DNA from: Bacteroidales bacterium
GTDB taxonomy: Bacteria > Bacteroidota > Bacteroidia > Bacteroidales > Tenuifilaceae
NCBI GenBank assembly: GCA_013141385.1
Contig: JABFRB010000011.1
Span: forward strand, 108,019-172,018
DNA: 64,000 nucleotides
Direction: 5' to 3'
In this document: piece by piece, positions 26,672 through 37,300 of the stretch
How the letters are laid out: every line of letters begins with the position of its first letter
Position numbering within the stretch: the stretch's first letter is position 1
Position numbers and translations under genes: made by a program
Notes under the pieces: model-generated
Told to the model about the DNA's origin: nothing
Database searches by the model: none
What the model saw: the letters and a program-made list of their open reading frames with translations, nothing else

Positions 26672-29600
26672 ATGAGTAAAAAACTTACTGGCCTTGAAAT
26701 AGCGGTCATTGGAATGTCTGGTAGATTCCCTGATGCTGACGATGTAAATACGTTTTGGGAGAATTTGAGGGATGGGCGTGAATCAATTTCTTTTTTAACT
26801 AAAGAGGAGTTGGAGAGTATTGATAAAGATATTGTTAATAACCCTGCATTTGTTCCATCAAAGGGAGGAATGCTTAAAGATATAGATAAATTCGACGCAA
26901 ATTTCTTTGGTTATAACTCAAGAGAGGCAACCATAATGGATCCTCAAATGAGAATATTCCATGAGTGTGTTTATAACGCATTGGAGGATGCTGGATGTGA
27001 TCCATTTAGATATTCAGATATGATAGGTTTATATGCTGGATCAGAGATGAATATTGACTGGATAATGAAACTAGCAAATTCAAGTATTATAAGGGAGTAT
27101 GGAGTTTTTGAATCTTTCCTTTTAGCGAATAATGAATTTTTATGTACTAACATATCATATAAACTAAATTTAAAAGGGCCTGCTATTGTTGTTCAATCTG
27201 CTTGCTCAACTTCTTTGGTAGCAACTCATCTTGCTTGTAGAGCACTACTTATGGGGGAATGTAGAATAGCTGTGGCGGGTGGAATTGGAATTAATACCGG
27301 AAGCAGCGATGGATATCTCTATCAGGAGGGTATGATTTACTCACCCGATGGTCATTGTAGAGCATTTGACAAAGAGGCAAAGGGAATGGTTAATGGTAGA
27401 GGTGCTGGAGCCGTTGTGTTAAAGCGATTAAAACATGCTATTGAAGATAATGACAATATTCATGCTGTTATCATTGGTTCAGCATTAAATAATGATGGCA
27501 ATAGAAAAGTAGGATATACAGCACCGAGTGTTGAAGGCCAAAAGAACTCAATTCAGCTTGCACTAAAAGTTTCACAGGTTGATCCTTCAAGTATTTCATA
27601 CATAGAGACACATGGTACTGGAACAGTGCTTGGTGACCCTATTGAATTTGAAGCACTAATACAAGCTTATAAAATTAAGGAAAAGGCACGTTGTGCAATT
27701 GGATCTGTTAAAGCAAATATCGGCCACCTAGGCGCAGCTGCTGGTATTACTGGTGTAATTAAAACAATACTTGCATTAAAGAATCGGCAGATTCCACCAA
27801 GTATTAACTATTCTGAACCAAATCCTAAAATAGATATTGATAATAGTCCCTTTTATGTTAACACAAAAATTAAACCTTGGACCGAAGAAGTTTTGAGGGC
27901 TGGAGTGAGCTCTTTTGGAATTGGGGGTACAAATGCGCATCTTATTATTGAAGAAGCTCCAGTAAAAGAAAAAAGTGAAAATAATAATGAATGGAAAATT
28001 ATTAATATATCAGCAAATTCAGAAAAATCCTATAAAGAGTTATTATCTAAACATGTCAATTTCCTAAAACAGAATAGTGAAATAAATTTATCGGAAGTTT
28101 CATATACATTACTTGAAGGAAGGCGAGAGTTGAAGTTTAGGAATTCATTTATTTGTAAAGACATTCAAGAATGTATAGATAATCTCACAAGCGATAAGGC
28201 AGAAAAATTTACAATTGTTGAGAAAAATAAAGAAGATATTGTATTTGTTTTTCCAGGTCAGGGATCTCAATATGTTGGGATGGGTCTCGAAATCTATAAA
28301 ACGAATGAGCGTTTTAGAAATGAACTTGATAGCTGCTTTAAAATTATTAATGAAATATCAGGGATTGATATAAAAGGGATAATATACTCTGAATTTGCTG
28401 TAGATAAAACAAAATTAGAAGGGTTAAGTGTTGACAAGCAAATAATATCTCAACCCCTTTTGTTCTCGTTCGAATATGCGCTATCAAAACTTTTAATAGA
28501 ATTAGTAGGAGCTCCCTATGCGATGATTGGTTACAGCTTAGGGGAATATGTTGCTGCCTGCTTATCTGGCGTATTTTCTTTGAATGATGCTCTTTTATTG
28601 GTTGTTAAGCGGGGTGAATTAATGGATAAAATGCCCGGCGGCATTATGCTAAATATTCCATTAACAGAGAAAGAGTTATTACCATTACTTGATAAAAACA
28701 TATCGCTTGCAGTATCGAATGGAGAATCATGCATTGTTTCAGGTGATGAAAATAGCATTAAAATAATTGAAGAAAAAATGAAAGAAATGCGTGTGCTTTG
28801 CATGCGCTTGGGGATATCACATGCAGGCCATTCTTCGATGATGGATCCCATATTACCAGAATTTAGAAAAGAATTATTAAAAATAAAACTGGGGAAGCCA
28901 GAAATACCCTATATATCTAGCGTAACAGGAAATTGGATTGACGCAAATGAGGTTGTTAAACCCGATTTTTGGTTACGAAACCTGAGAGATACAGTGAGAT
29001 TTGCTGATGGAATCCTTAAATTGATTGAAAAGGGTAAGGATTTTATCGAAATTGGTGCTGGTCGAGATTTAAGTGCTTTAGTAAGAAGATTTTCGGAGGG
29101 TTCACATTCAGTTAAGGTTTTTAGTACAATAAAACATAAAACAAGTAATGTATCGGATCAGAAATATCTATATAACTCAATTAAACAATTATGGTTAGAA
29201 GGATACAAAATTAATTGGAATGAATTATTTATTAATAAAAATATTAAAAAGATATCCTTACCCAGCTATGTATTTGAAAAAGAAAGTTATTGGATTGATG
29301 CTTCACCCCGACGTGCTAATAGTTATCAATCTAGCCCCAAACAAATAGCAAAAAACAATAACATTAGAGATTGGTTTTATATACCAACATGGAAAAAAAA
29401 CCAGGTTAATAATGATTTGTATAGTTCTGATTTTGATAATTCATCGCTTACCATTTTTCTAGGAAAAGACGAAGATTTATTTACATCAAATCTATTGAAA
29501 ATCATTAATGAGAAATGTAAAAATATTAATCTAATATACATTGGTGATTCATTTAAGGTTATAAATTCAAATATTTTTGAAATTGACCCTTCCAACCCAG

Positions 29601-32600
29601 ATGACTATAAAAAATTGTTCTCATACTTTATTGAAAACAAAATTGATTTCAAAAGAATTTTTCATTTATGGAATAAAACCAATTCAGAGAATAGTAATTC
29701 CAAGAATATTCAGAACATTAACGCATTAGGTTTTTATAGTATACTTAATATTGCTAAAGCAACTGGAGATCTTGGTTGGGTGAATGAATTATTTATTAGC
29801 GTTATTACAAATAATGTATTTGATGTATTTGACGATGACCTTATTGTACCTGAAAAATCTTTAATTATTGGTGCACTTAAAGTAATTCCTCAGGAGCAAC
29901 CTAATATAAGTTGTAAATGCTTGGATATAGATAATAGTTTTGATACGCTAATAAATAATCACTTTAATACTCTTATTAACGATTTAATATCTTTTATTGA
30001 TAATGAGAAAATAATAGCCTACAGAAATAAAACACGATGGGTGCAAATTTTTGATAAACTATTAATTGAAAATAACTTTATCCTAAAGACCAGATTAAAA
30101 GAAAATGGTGTTTATTTTATTACCGGAGGTTTAGGTAGAATAGGTTTTACACTGGCAGATTTTTTAATTGAAAAGTATTCTGCAAAAATAGCCCTCCTTT
30201 CCCGACAGGTAATCCCATCCAGCGATAATTGGGAGAAATTGTTAAGTGATGCCTCAGCTGATATTGCTCTGAAGAGAAGAATTAAAAAGATTCAGCACTT
30301 ACAGAAAAAAGGTCAGGTTTTAGTTGTTAATGCAGATATAAATAATTCTGATGAACTTCGAAACGCCTTCCTAAAGGTCGAAAATGCGTTTGGAGATATT
30401 AGCGGGGTAATTCATTCTGCTGTAAATCTCAGTGACAATAGCTTTGCGTTAGCTCAGGAATATTCTAAGGAAATATGTGAAAGTCATTTTAAAACTAAAG
30501 TTCACGGTTTAATAGCTTTAGAAGAAATTTTAGCAGAAAGGGAAATTAACTTTTGCCTCCTAATGTCGTCAATTGCATCAATATATGGTGGGTTAGGCTA
30601 TTGTGCTTATAGCGCATCTAATATATTTATGGATGCATTTGCGAAGTCAAGAAATAAATATTCAAAAACCGATTGGATTAGTGTAAACTGGGACGGTTGG
30701 ACATATAAGGAAAATAGTATCGATCCAATTTTATTTATTGATGATCTAGCAGGCGACGAAATTAAAATGTCACTTGAAGAATCATATCAAGCAATTGAAA
30801 TTGTATTAAGCAATCATAAAAATGGGCAAATAGTACATACGCTAACAGATATAAACCAGAATATAGATAAGTGGATAAAACTAAAATCAGTTAATAATGA
30901 TATCACTCAAAAAGATAGGTTGTTAATTGATAGACCAAATCTTGCAAATGATTACATACCACCAACTAATGACTTGGAAATATCATTATGTAAAATATGG
31001 CAAAGTGTTTTAGGAATTAATCAAATTGGTATTCAAGATGATTTCTTAGAACTTGGGGGAGATTCCTTAAAAGCAATAAATGTCATCTCCAGAATTCAGA
31101 AGCAATTAAATAAAAAATTAAAACTATCAGAGTTCTTCGAGAATCCCATTGTTCAGGAAGTAGCCTATAAAATTAGTAATAGGAGTATTAGTAACGATAA
31201 AATTGTAATCCAAAAAGCCGAAAAGAAAGAGTATTATAACCTCTCATCAGCTCAACGTCGACTCTATTTCACTCAGGAATTTGATAAAGAAAGTATAAGT
31301 TATAATGAGACTTATGTTTTTAGATTTTATGGTGCTCTCAATAAAGATATACTGAAGACTACATTTCAAACTTTAGTCCAAAGGCATGAGATTTTCAGAA
31401 CTGCAATTGAAATAATTAACGATATACCTTATCAGGTAATAAAAAATAATGTTGAAATAAAAATTAATTCATATAAATGTCTAATTAGCGAAATTGATGA
31501 AATATTAGAAAAAATAGTAATTCCATTTAATTTCAAAAACCCACCCTTTTTTCGAGTCAATTATATTGAACTTGAGAATAACGAGTGCCTTATGGTTGTT
31601 GATATGCATCATATCATTACCGATGGTATTTCATTTGAAATATTTTTCAGCGATTTTATAAGTATATACAATGGTAGCACAACTAAAACAAATTATTTAC
31701 AATATAAAGATTACTCCGAATGGCAATTAACTGATGGATATCTAAAAGGGTTGAAAAATCAAGAAAAATTTTGGATGGAGGAATTAAGCGGAGAATTATC
31801 TGTGTTAAATCTCCCATATGATTCTAACCTAAATAATATTGAGAAATTTAACTTTGGAATAGAGAAATTTATTATAGAAAATGAAACTTACACAAAAATT
31901 AAGAAATTATTAGTTCGTAAAGGAATTACATTATACATGTTCCTGTTATCAGTTTATGAAATTATATTATCAAAATTATGTAATCAGAAAGAGATAATTA
32001 TCGGAACACCTGTGGCTGGAAGAGAAACTCCCGAAATTAACAGTATAATCGGCTTTTTTATTAATATGATTTTGATTAAAGATACTGTTAACGAAGAACA
32101 ATCATACAATACATTTATTGAAGATATTAAGAAAAAAACTATTAAAATCTTTGAAAATCAGTTTTACCCATTCGATGAATTGATTAATAAGGTATCAATT
32201 GAAAGAGGTGTGATTAGAAACGATTTTATTAAAACTATATTTATTTTACAAAACGCTAATGGTTTAAATAATAATAATAATAACGAAACAGTTGATGGGC
32301 TTAAAATAATCTCATTTGAGAATAAAAATAAGTCATCTAAATTTGATATAGAATTTAATGTTGCAGAAGAAGAAAATAGATTATTACTCTCATTTGATTA
32401 TAATAATAATCTATTCAAGCAATCAACAATTAAACGATATGTTGAATTCTATTTAAGGATTGTAAATATCATAATTGATGATATTGATATTAAACTTTCC
32501 CAAATCGAAATAATTTCAAAAGAGGAGCGTCACCAGCTACTGTACGAATTCAACGATACGAGGTTCAGTTACCCGAAAGGCAAGACGGTTCACCAGCTCT

Positions 32601-34354
32601 TCGAGGAGCAGGTTGAGAAAACGCCAGATGGGGTATCGGTCATCTACGACGGGAAACCGATGACCTACGCGGAGCTGGATAGCAAAGCAGGCCGGCTAGC
32701 CGGTTACCTACTACAGAAAGGGTACGGGGGTAAGCAGCTGGTCGGCATCATGGCCGACCGCTCCGCCGATATGGTCGTGGGCATCCTGGGGGTGCTGAAA
32801 TCGGGGAGCGCGTACCTCCCCCTCGATGCCGATCACCCCAGGGAGCGGAACGAAAGGATAGTCCGCAGCAGCGGTATAAAGGTGCTGCTGACAAATATTC
32901 TTGGGCTACAGCAGGGGGGCGTAGAGATTCTAGCCCTCGCCGATGGGATCGCTGAGGGTCAGATCGATGCGGATCGGCGGGGCAGCGGGGATGACCTGGC
33001 CTACGTCATCTACACCTCCGGCTCCACCGGGGAGCCCAAGGGGGTAATGGTGGAGCACCAAAACGTGGTAAACTTCGTATTCGGGATGCGGAAGGTCTTC
33101 CGCATGCCGGAGGGCTCGGCGCTGCTCTCGCTGACCACGATCTCGTTCGACATCTTCGGGCTGGAGGTCTACGTCCCGCTGCTCGGCGGGGCGAGCGTGG
33201 TAATCGGCAGCGGGGATGACCAGTTGGATGTGAGCAGGATCTTCCGGTTGCTGGCGGAGCATAAAATAACCGTGCTCCAGCTGACCCCCTCGAGGCTCCG
33301 GCAGCTCCTCTCAAGGTTGGGCTCACCGATGCAGCTCAAAGGCGTAGAGACCCTGCTGGTTGGGGGCGAAGAATTCCCTCTCCAGCTCCTGGAGGAGGCA
33401 CGGCGGGCGTTTACCGGGAGGATCTACAACGTATACGGGCCGACGGAGACCACGATCTGGTCGACGTACAAGGAGGTGACTGAGGGGCCGCTGAGCATCG
33501 GGCGACCAATCATCAATACACAGGTAAGGATTTTGGGTGCTGGAAATACCCTTCAACCGATTGGCGTAGCCGGAGAGCTTTGCATTTTAGGCGATGGAGT
33601 TGCTCGTGGGTACTATAAGAACCAACGGCTCACCGAGGAGAAGTTCATAGATATTTCGAATGGTGAAGGAGAACTAGCGAGGATTTACCGCACGGGCGAT
33701 CTGGCCCGCTGGCTACCGGATGGGAACATCGAGTTTCTGGGGCGGATGGACAGCCAGGTGAAGATCCGGGGGTATCGGATCGAGCTCGGAGAGGTGGAGA
33801 GCGCAATCCTGAGGTCGGATGCAATCAGGGAATGCGTGGTCATCGCCAGGGAGGACAACGGGGAGAAACACCTGTGCGCGTACGTGGTGTGCAAGGGCGG
33901 ACTCGACCAGCAGGCCCTGCGAGATCAACTGGGCAGGCTGCTGCCGGACTACATGATCCCGTCCTACTTCGTGACGCTGGATGAACTCCCGCTGACGGCG
34001 AACGGGAAGGTGAACCGTAAAGCCCTGCCCGCCCCCGATGCAACGGCAGGGGTTGAATACGCCCCACCATCGAGCGAAACGGAGGTGCGGTTGGTGGAAA
34101 CCTGGTCGGAAGTGCTGAGTATCCCGCAGGAGGCGATCAGCGTAACGGCCAACTTCTTCAGCATAGGGGGTAACTCCCTGCGGGCCACGGTGCTTATCGG
34201 GAGGATGCACCGGGAGTTGGGCGTAGATCTTCCCATGCGGGAGGTGTTCAGGAACCCGACCATCCGTGAGCTCGCATTACTGATGGATATTATCATGAGA
34301 GGCAAAAGTGCACAGCCAATAAGTTATGTAAATAAAGAAATAATTGTACTATGA
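26672..34354 (+). CDS. PKS-NRPS5 hybrid: KS-AT-KR-ACP-C-A(Gly)-T
   Basis: 2560 residues. The ketosynthase has SACSTS with C178, ETHGTG with H314 and NIGHLGAAAG with H352. The acyltransferase has GQGSQ and GYSLGE with S622. HAGH at 717-720 in the selectivity position fits malonyl-CoA. The ketoreductase has GGLGRIG from 1152, S1299/S1300 and Y1313. No dehydratase or enoylreductase is seen, so the unit should stop at a beta-hydroxyl. ACP Ser1465. The C domain has HHIITDG at H1646. Gly-type A: D2160, code D-I-L-Q-L-G-V-I-W-K. Carrier Ser2502. With Ile loaded just upstream this module would give an isostatine-like gamma-amino-beta-hydroxy acid (inference). From about 32524 the gene switches sharply from AT-rich to GC-rich DNA with different codon use, and this part is nearly copied in NRPS6. 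The tail NKEIIVL precedes a TubC-type partner. The stop overlaps the next start (ATGA). Confidence 0.95.
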   Translation: MSKKLTGLEIAVIGMSGRFPDADDVNTFWENLRDGRESISFLTKEELESIDKDIVNNPAFVPSKGGMLKDIDKFDANFFGYNSREATIMDPQMRIFHECVYNALEDAGCDPFRYSDMIGLYAGSEMNIDWIMKLANSSIIREYGVFESFLLANNEFLCTNISYKLNLKGPAIVVQSACSTSLVATHLACRALLMGECRIAVAGGIGINTGSSDGYLYQEGMIYSPDGHCRAFDKEAKGMVNGRGAGAVVLKRLKHAIEDNDNIHAVIIGSALNNDGNRKVGYTAPSVEGQKNSIQLALKVSQVDPSSISYIETHGTGTVLGDPIEFEALIQAYKIKEKARCAIGSVKANIGHLGAAAGITGVIKTILALKNRQIPPSINYSEPNPKIDIDNSPFYVNTKIKPWTEEVLRAGVSSFGIGGTNAHLIIEEAPVKEKSENNNEWKIINISANSEKSYKELLSKHVNFLKQNSEINLSEVSYTLLEGRRELKFRNSFICKDIQECIDNLTSDKAEKFTIVEKNKEDIVFVFPGQGSQYVGMGLEIYKTNERFRNELDSCFKIINEISGIDIKGIIYSEFAVDKTKLEGLSVDKQIISQPLLFSFEYALSKLLIELVGAPYAMIGYSLGEYVAACLSGVFSLNDALLLVVKRGELMDKMPGGIMLNIPLTEKELLPLLDKNISLAVSNGESCIVSGDENSIKIIEEKMKEMRVLCMRLGISHAGHSSMMDPILPEFRKELLKIKLGKPEIPYISSVTGNWIDANEVVKPDFWLRNLRDTVRFADGILKLIEKGKDFIEIGAGRDLSALVRRFSEGSHSVKVFSTIKHKTSNVSDQKYLYNSIKQLWLEGYKINWNELFINKNIKKISLPSYVFEKESYWIDASPRRANSYQSSPKQIAKNNNIRDWFYIPTWKKNQVNNDLYSSDFDNSSLTIFLGKDEDLFTSNLLKIINEKCKNINLIYIGDSFKVINSNIFEIDPSNPDDYKKLFSYFIENKIDFKRIFHLWNKTNSENSNSKNIQNINALGFYSILNIAKATGDLGWVNELFISVITNNVFDVFDDDLIVPEKSLIIGALKVIPQEQPNISCKCLDIDNSFDTLINNHFNTLINDLISFIDNEKIIAYRNKTRWVQIFDKLLIENNFILKTRLKENGVYFITGGLGRIGFTLADFLIEKYSAKIALLSRQVIPSSDNWEKLLSDASADIALKRRIKKIQHLQKKGQVLVVNADINNSDELRNAFLKVENAFGDISGVIHSAVNLSDNSFALAQEYSKEICESHFKTKVHGLIALEEILAEREINFCLLMSSIASIYGGLGYCAYSASNIFMDAFAKSRNKYSKTDWISVNWDGWTYKENSIDPILFIDDLAGDEIKMSLEESYQAIEIVLSNHKNGQIVHTLTDINQNIDKWIKLKSVNNDITQKDRLLIDRPNLANDYIPPTNDLEISLCKIWQSVLGINQIGIQDDFLELGGDSLKAINVISRIQKQLNKKLKLSEFFENPIVQEVAYKISNRSISNDKIVIQKAEKKEYYNLSSAQRRLYFTQEFDKESISYNETYVFRFYGALNKDILKTTFQTLVQRHEIFRTAIEIINDIPYQVIKNNVEIKINSYKCLISEIDEILEKIVIPFNFKNPPFFRVNYIELENNECLMVVDMHHIITDGISFEIFFSDFISIYNGSTTKTNYLQYKDYSEWQLTDGYLKGLKNQEKFWMEELSGELSVLNLPYDSNLNNIEKFNFGIEKFIIENETYTKIKKLLVRKGITLYMFLLSVYEIILSKLCNQKEIIIGTPVAGRETPEINSIIGFFINMILIKDTVNEEQSYNTFIEDIKKKTIKIFENQFYPFDELINKVSIERGVIRNDFIKTIFILQNANGLNNNNNNETVDGLKIISFENKNKSSKFDIEFNVAEEENRLLLSFDYNNNLFKQSTIKRYVEFYLRIVNIIIDDIDIKLSQIEIISKEERHQLLYEFNDTRFSYPKGKTVHQLFEEQVEKTPDGVSVIYDGKPMTYAELDSKAGRLAGYLLQKGYGGKQLVGIMADRSADMVVGILGVLKSGSAYLPLDADHPRERNERIVRSSGIKVLLTNILGLQQGGVEILALADGIAEGQIDADRRGSGDDLAYVIYTSGSTGEPKGVMVEHQNVVNFVFGMRKVFRMPEGSALLSLTTISFDIFGLEVYVPLLGGASVVIGSGDDQLDVSRIFRLLAEHKITVLQLTPSRLRQLLSRLGSPMQLKGVETLLVGGEEFPLQLLEEARRAFTGRIYNVYGPTETTIWSTYKEVTEGPLSIGRPIINTQVRILGAGNTLQPIGVAGELCILGDGVARGYYKNQRLTEEKFIDISNGEGELARIYRTGDLARWLPDGNIEFLGRMDSQVKIRGYRIELGEVESAILRSDAIRECVVIAREDNGEKHLCAYVVCKGGLDQQALRDQLGRLLPDYMIPSYFVTLDELPLTANGKVNRKALPAPDATAGVEYAPPSSETEVRLVETWSEVLSIPQEAISVTANFFSIGGNSLRATVLIGRMHRELGVDLPMREVFRNPTIRELALLMDIIMRGKSAQPISYVNKEIIVL
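32524..34350 (+). repeat. Tandem duplication, copy 1 (A-T of PKS-NRPS5)
   Basis: This GC-rich A-T segment recurs at an exact offset of 3317 bp in NRPS6, with no length change across the part checked. Long stretches, for example 33421-34000, look identical or nearly so. Confidence 0.85.
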
Positions 34355-37300
34355 TAGCATCCGAACTACTAGTCAAGCTATTCGATCTTGGCGTTGACCT
34401 GAATGTTGACGACGATAAGCTTATCATTGCTGCTGGACCAGGCCTTTTGACAGAGGAATTGGTTCTTGAGATCAGGGCTCACAAGGGTGAGATTCTGGAT
34501 ATCCTAAAGTTAAGATCAAAGAATAAAATATTTCATGATATAAACCCCGCTCCGGAGAAACCCTACTACCCATTATCCTCTGCCCAGAGGCGCTTGTACC
34601 TACTTCAGCAGTTGGAGTTAGGTTCAACTGCTTACAACATGCCCGGTGTTATACCGTTAGGTTCAGGAATGGACAAAACTAAAATAGAATGGGTTTTCCG
34701 GCAGCTAATTGCTCGACACGATAGTCTCCGTACGAGTTTTGAGGTGATCGGGGATGAACCTGTTCAGCGGGTCCATAAGGAGGTGGATTTTAGCATAGAT
34801 AGTTATACGATTGAAAAATCGGAAGTGCAAGAGAGGAGTGCAAGTTTCATACAAGCCTTCTATTTGTCCAGAGCACCACTTTTACGGGTTGCGGCGTTTG
34901 ATGTAAAAGGGGAGGAGAGCCTCCTGATGATAGACATGCACCACATCATCGGCGATGGGGTTTCGCAGGGCATACTGGAAGCGGAGTACCAAGCGCTCTG
35001 CTCGGGAGAAGTGCTACCCCCGCTGAGGCTTCAGTACAAGGACTACAGCGAGTGGCTGAACAGCGTGGAGCACCAGGAACGGGTTAAGGGGCATGAGGAA
35101 TACTGGGTGAATAGGTTCGCCGGAGAACTCCCAGTTCTGAGCCTGCCCGTTGACTATCCTCGCCCATCAATACAGAGTTACGATGGAGCAATTGTAGACT
35201 TCGTTTTAAGCAAAGAGGAAACTAAAAGAATTAAGTCGGTGGGTGAGCAACATGGACTTACCCTGTACATGAGCCTCCTATCGGCTTACACCATTCTACT
35301 ATCGAGGCTGAGCGGTCAGGAGGACATCATCGTGGGTACGCCGATAGCGGGACGTAACCATCCCGATCTGGAGGGTATTGTCGGGATGTTCGTGAATACG
35401 CTGGTCATCCGGAGCAGTTTAGAAAGCGGCGATACCCTGAAGGGCTTCATGGAAAGGATGAAGCAGTCCTCTCTAGAGGCTTTCGAGCATCAGGACTACC
35501 CGTTCGAGGATCTGGTGGAAAAGGTATCGGTGAATAGGGATCTGAGCCGTAATCCGCTTTTCGATGCATTGTTCAGTCTTCAGAATCAGGCGGAGTATAC
35601 GAGAGATATTTCGATGCTCAGCGAACAGGTCTACATCCATGAACTAGGTGTGTCGAAGTTCGATCTTACACTAACGGTAATTGACGGCGGTGAGCAATTG
35701 CTATTGAGTTTCGAATATTGCACAAAACTTTTCAAGCCAGAAACTATAGAACGCTATATTGGTTATTTCAAGCGGATAGTGAATCAAATAGCTACTACTC
35801 CGGAGATACAGTTATCAAGGGTAGAGTTGCTGAATGATGAGGAGCGACACCAACTACTGTACGAGTTCAATGATACGCAGTTCAGCTACCCGCGGGGCAA
35901 GACGGTTCACCAGCTCTTCGAGGATCAGGTGGAGAAAACGCCGGATAGAGTATCGGTCATCTACGACGGTAAACCGATGACCTACGCGGAGCTGGATGGC
36001 AAGGCTGATCGGTTAGCCGGTTACCTTCTACAGAAAGGGTACGGTGGTAAGCAGCTGGTCGGCATCATGGCCGACCGCTCCGCCGAGATGGTCGTCGGCA
36101 TCCTGGGGGTGCTGAAATCGGGTAGCGCGTACCTCCCCCTCGATGTCGATCACCCCAGGGAGCGGAACGAAAGGATAGTCCTCAGCAGCGGGGTAAAGGT
36201 GTTGCTAACCAATATGGCTGGACTTGAGCAGGATGGCGTGGAGGTTCTAGCCCTCGCCGATGGTATTGCTGAGGGTCAGAACGAGGCGGATCGTAGGGGT
36301 AGCGGGGATGATCTGGCCTACGTCATCTACACCTCCGGCTCCACCGGGGAGCCCAAGGGGGTAATGGTGGAGCACCAGAACATCGTTAACTTCGTGTTCG
36401 GGATGCGGGAGGTCTTCCGCATGCCGGAGGGCTCGGCGTTGCTCTCGCTGACCACGATCTCGTTCGACATTTTCGGGCTTGAGGTCTACGTCCCGCTGCT
36501 CGGAGGGGCTAGCGTGGTAATCGGTAGCGGGGAGGATCAGCGGGATGTGAGCCGGATACTGCATTTGGTGGCTGATCATAAAATAGCCGTGCTCCAGCTG
36601 ACCCCCTCGAGGCTCCGGCAGCTCCTCTCAGGGCTGGGCTCACCGGCGCAGCTCAAAGGCGTAGAGACCCTGCTGGTCGGGGGCGAAGAATTCCCCCTCC
36701 AGCTCCTGGAGGAGGCACGGCGGGCGTTTACCGGGAGGATCTACAACGTATACGGACCGACGGAGACCACGATCTGGTCGACGTACAAGGAGGTGACTGA
36801 GGGGCCGCTGAGCATCGGGCGACCAATCATCAATACACAGGTAAGGATTTTGGGTGCTGGAAATACCCTTCAACCGATTGGCGTAGCCGGAGAGCTTTGC
36901 ATTTTAGGCGATGGAGTTGCTCGTGGGTACTATAAGAACCAACGGCTCACCGAGGAGAAGTTCATAGATATTTCGAATGGTGAAGGAGAACTAGCGAGGA
37001 TTTACCGCACGGGCGATCTGGCCCGCTGGCTACCGGATGGGAACATCGAGTTTCTGGGGCGGATGGACAGCCAGGTGAAGATCCGGGGGTATCGGATCGA
37101 GCTCGGAGAGGTGGAGAGCGCAATCCTGAGGTCGGATGCAATCAGGGAATGCGTGGTCATCGCCAGGGAGGACAACGGGGAGAAACACCTGTGCGCGTAC
37201 GTGGTGTGCAAGGGCGGACTCGACCAGCAGGCCCTGCGAGATCAACTGGGCAGGCTGCTGCCGGACTACATGATCCCGTCCTACTTCGTGACGCTGGATG

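Noticed and set aside
32263..32287. Run of Asn codons (AAT repeats) in PKS-NRPS5
   Set aside because: A short low-complexity loop inside a C domain. Not a CRISPR or functional repeat.
32930..34305. Several long open frames on the minus strand (also at 36247-37622 and 58068-59193)
   Set aside because: They lie opposite the GC-rich duplicated A-T regions, where stop codons are rare on both strands. The + strand encodes clear catalytic motifs, and the minus-strand products are low-complexity with no recognisable domain.
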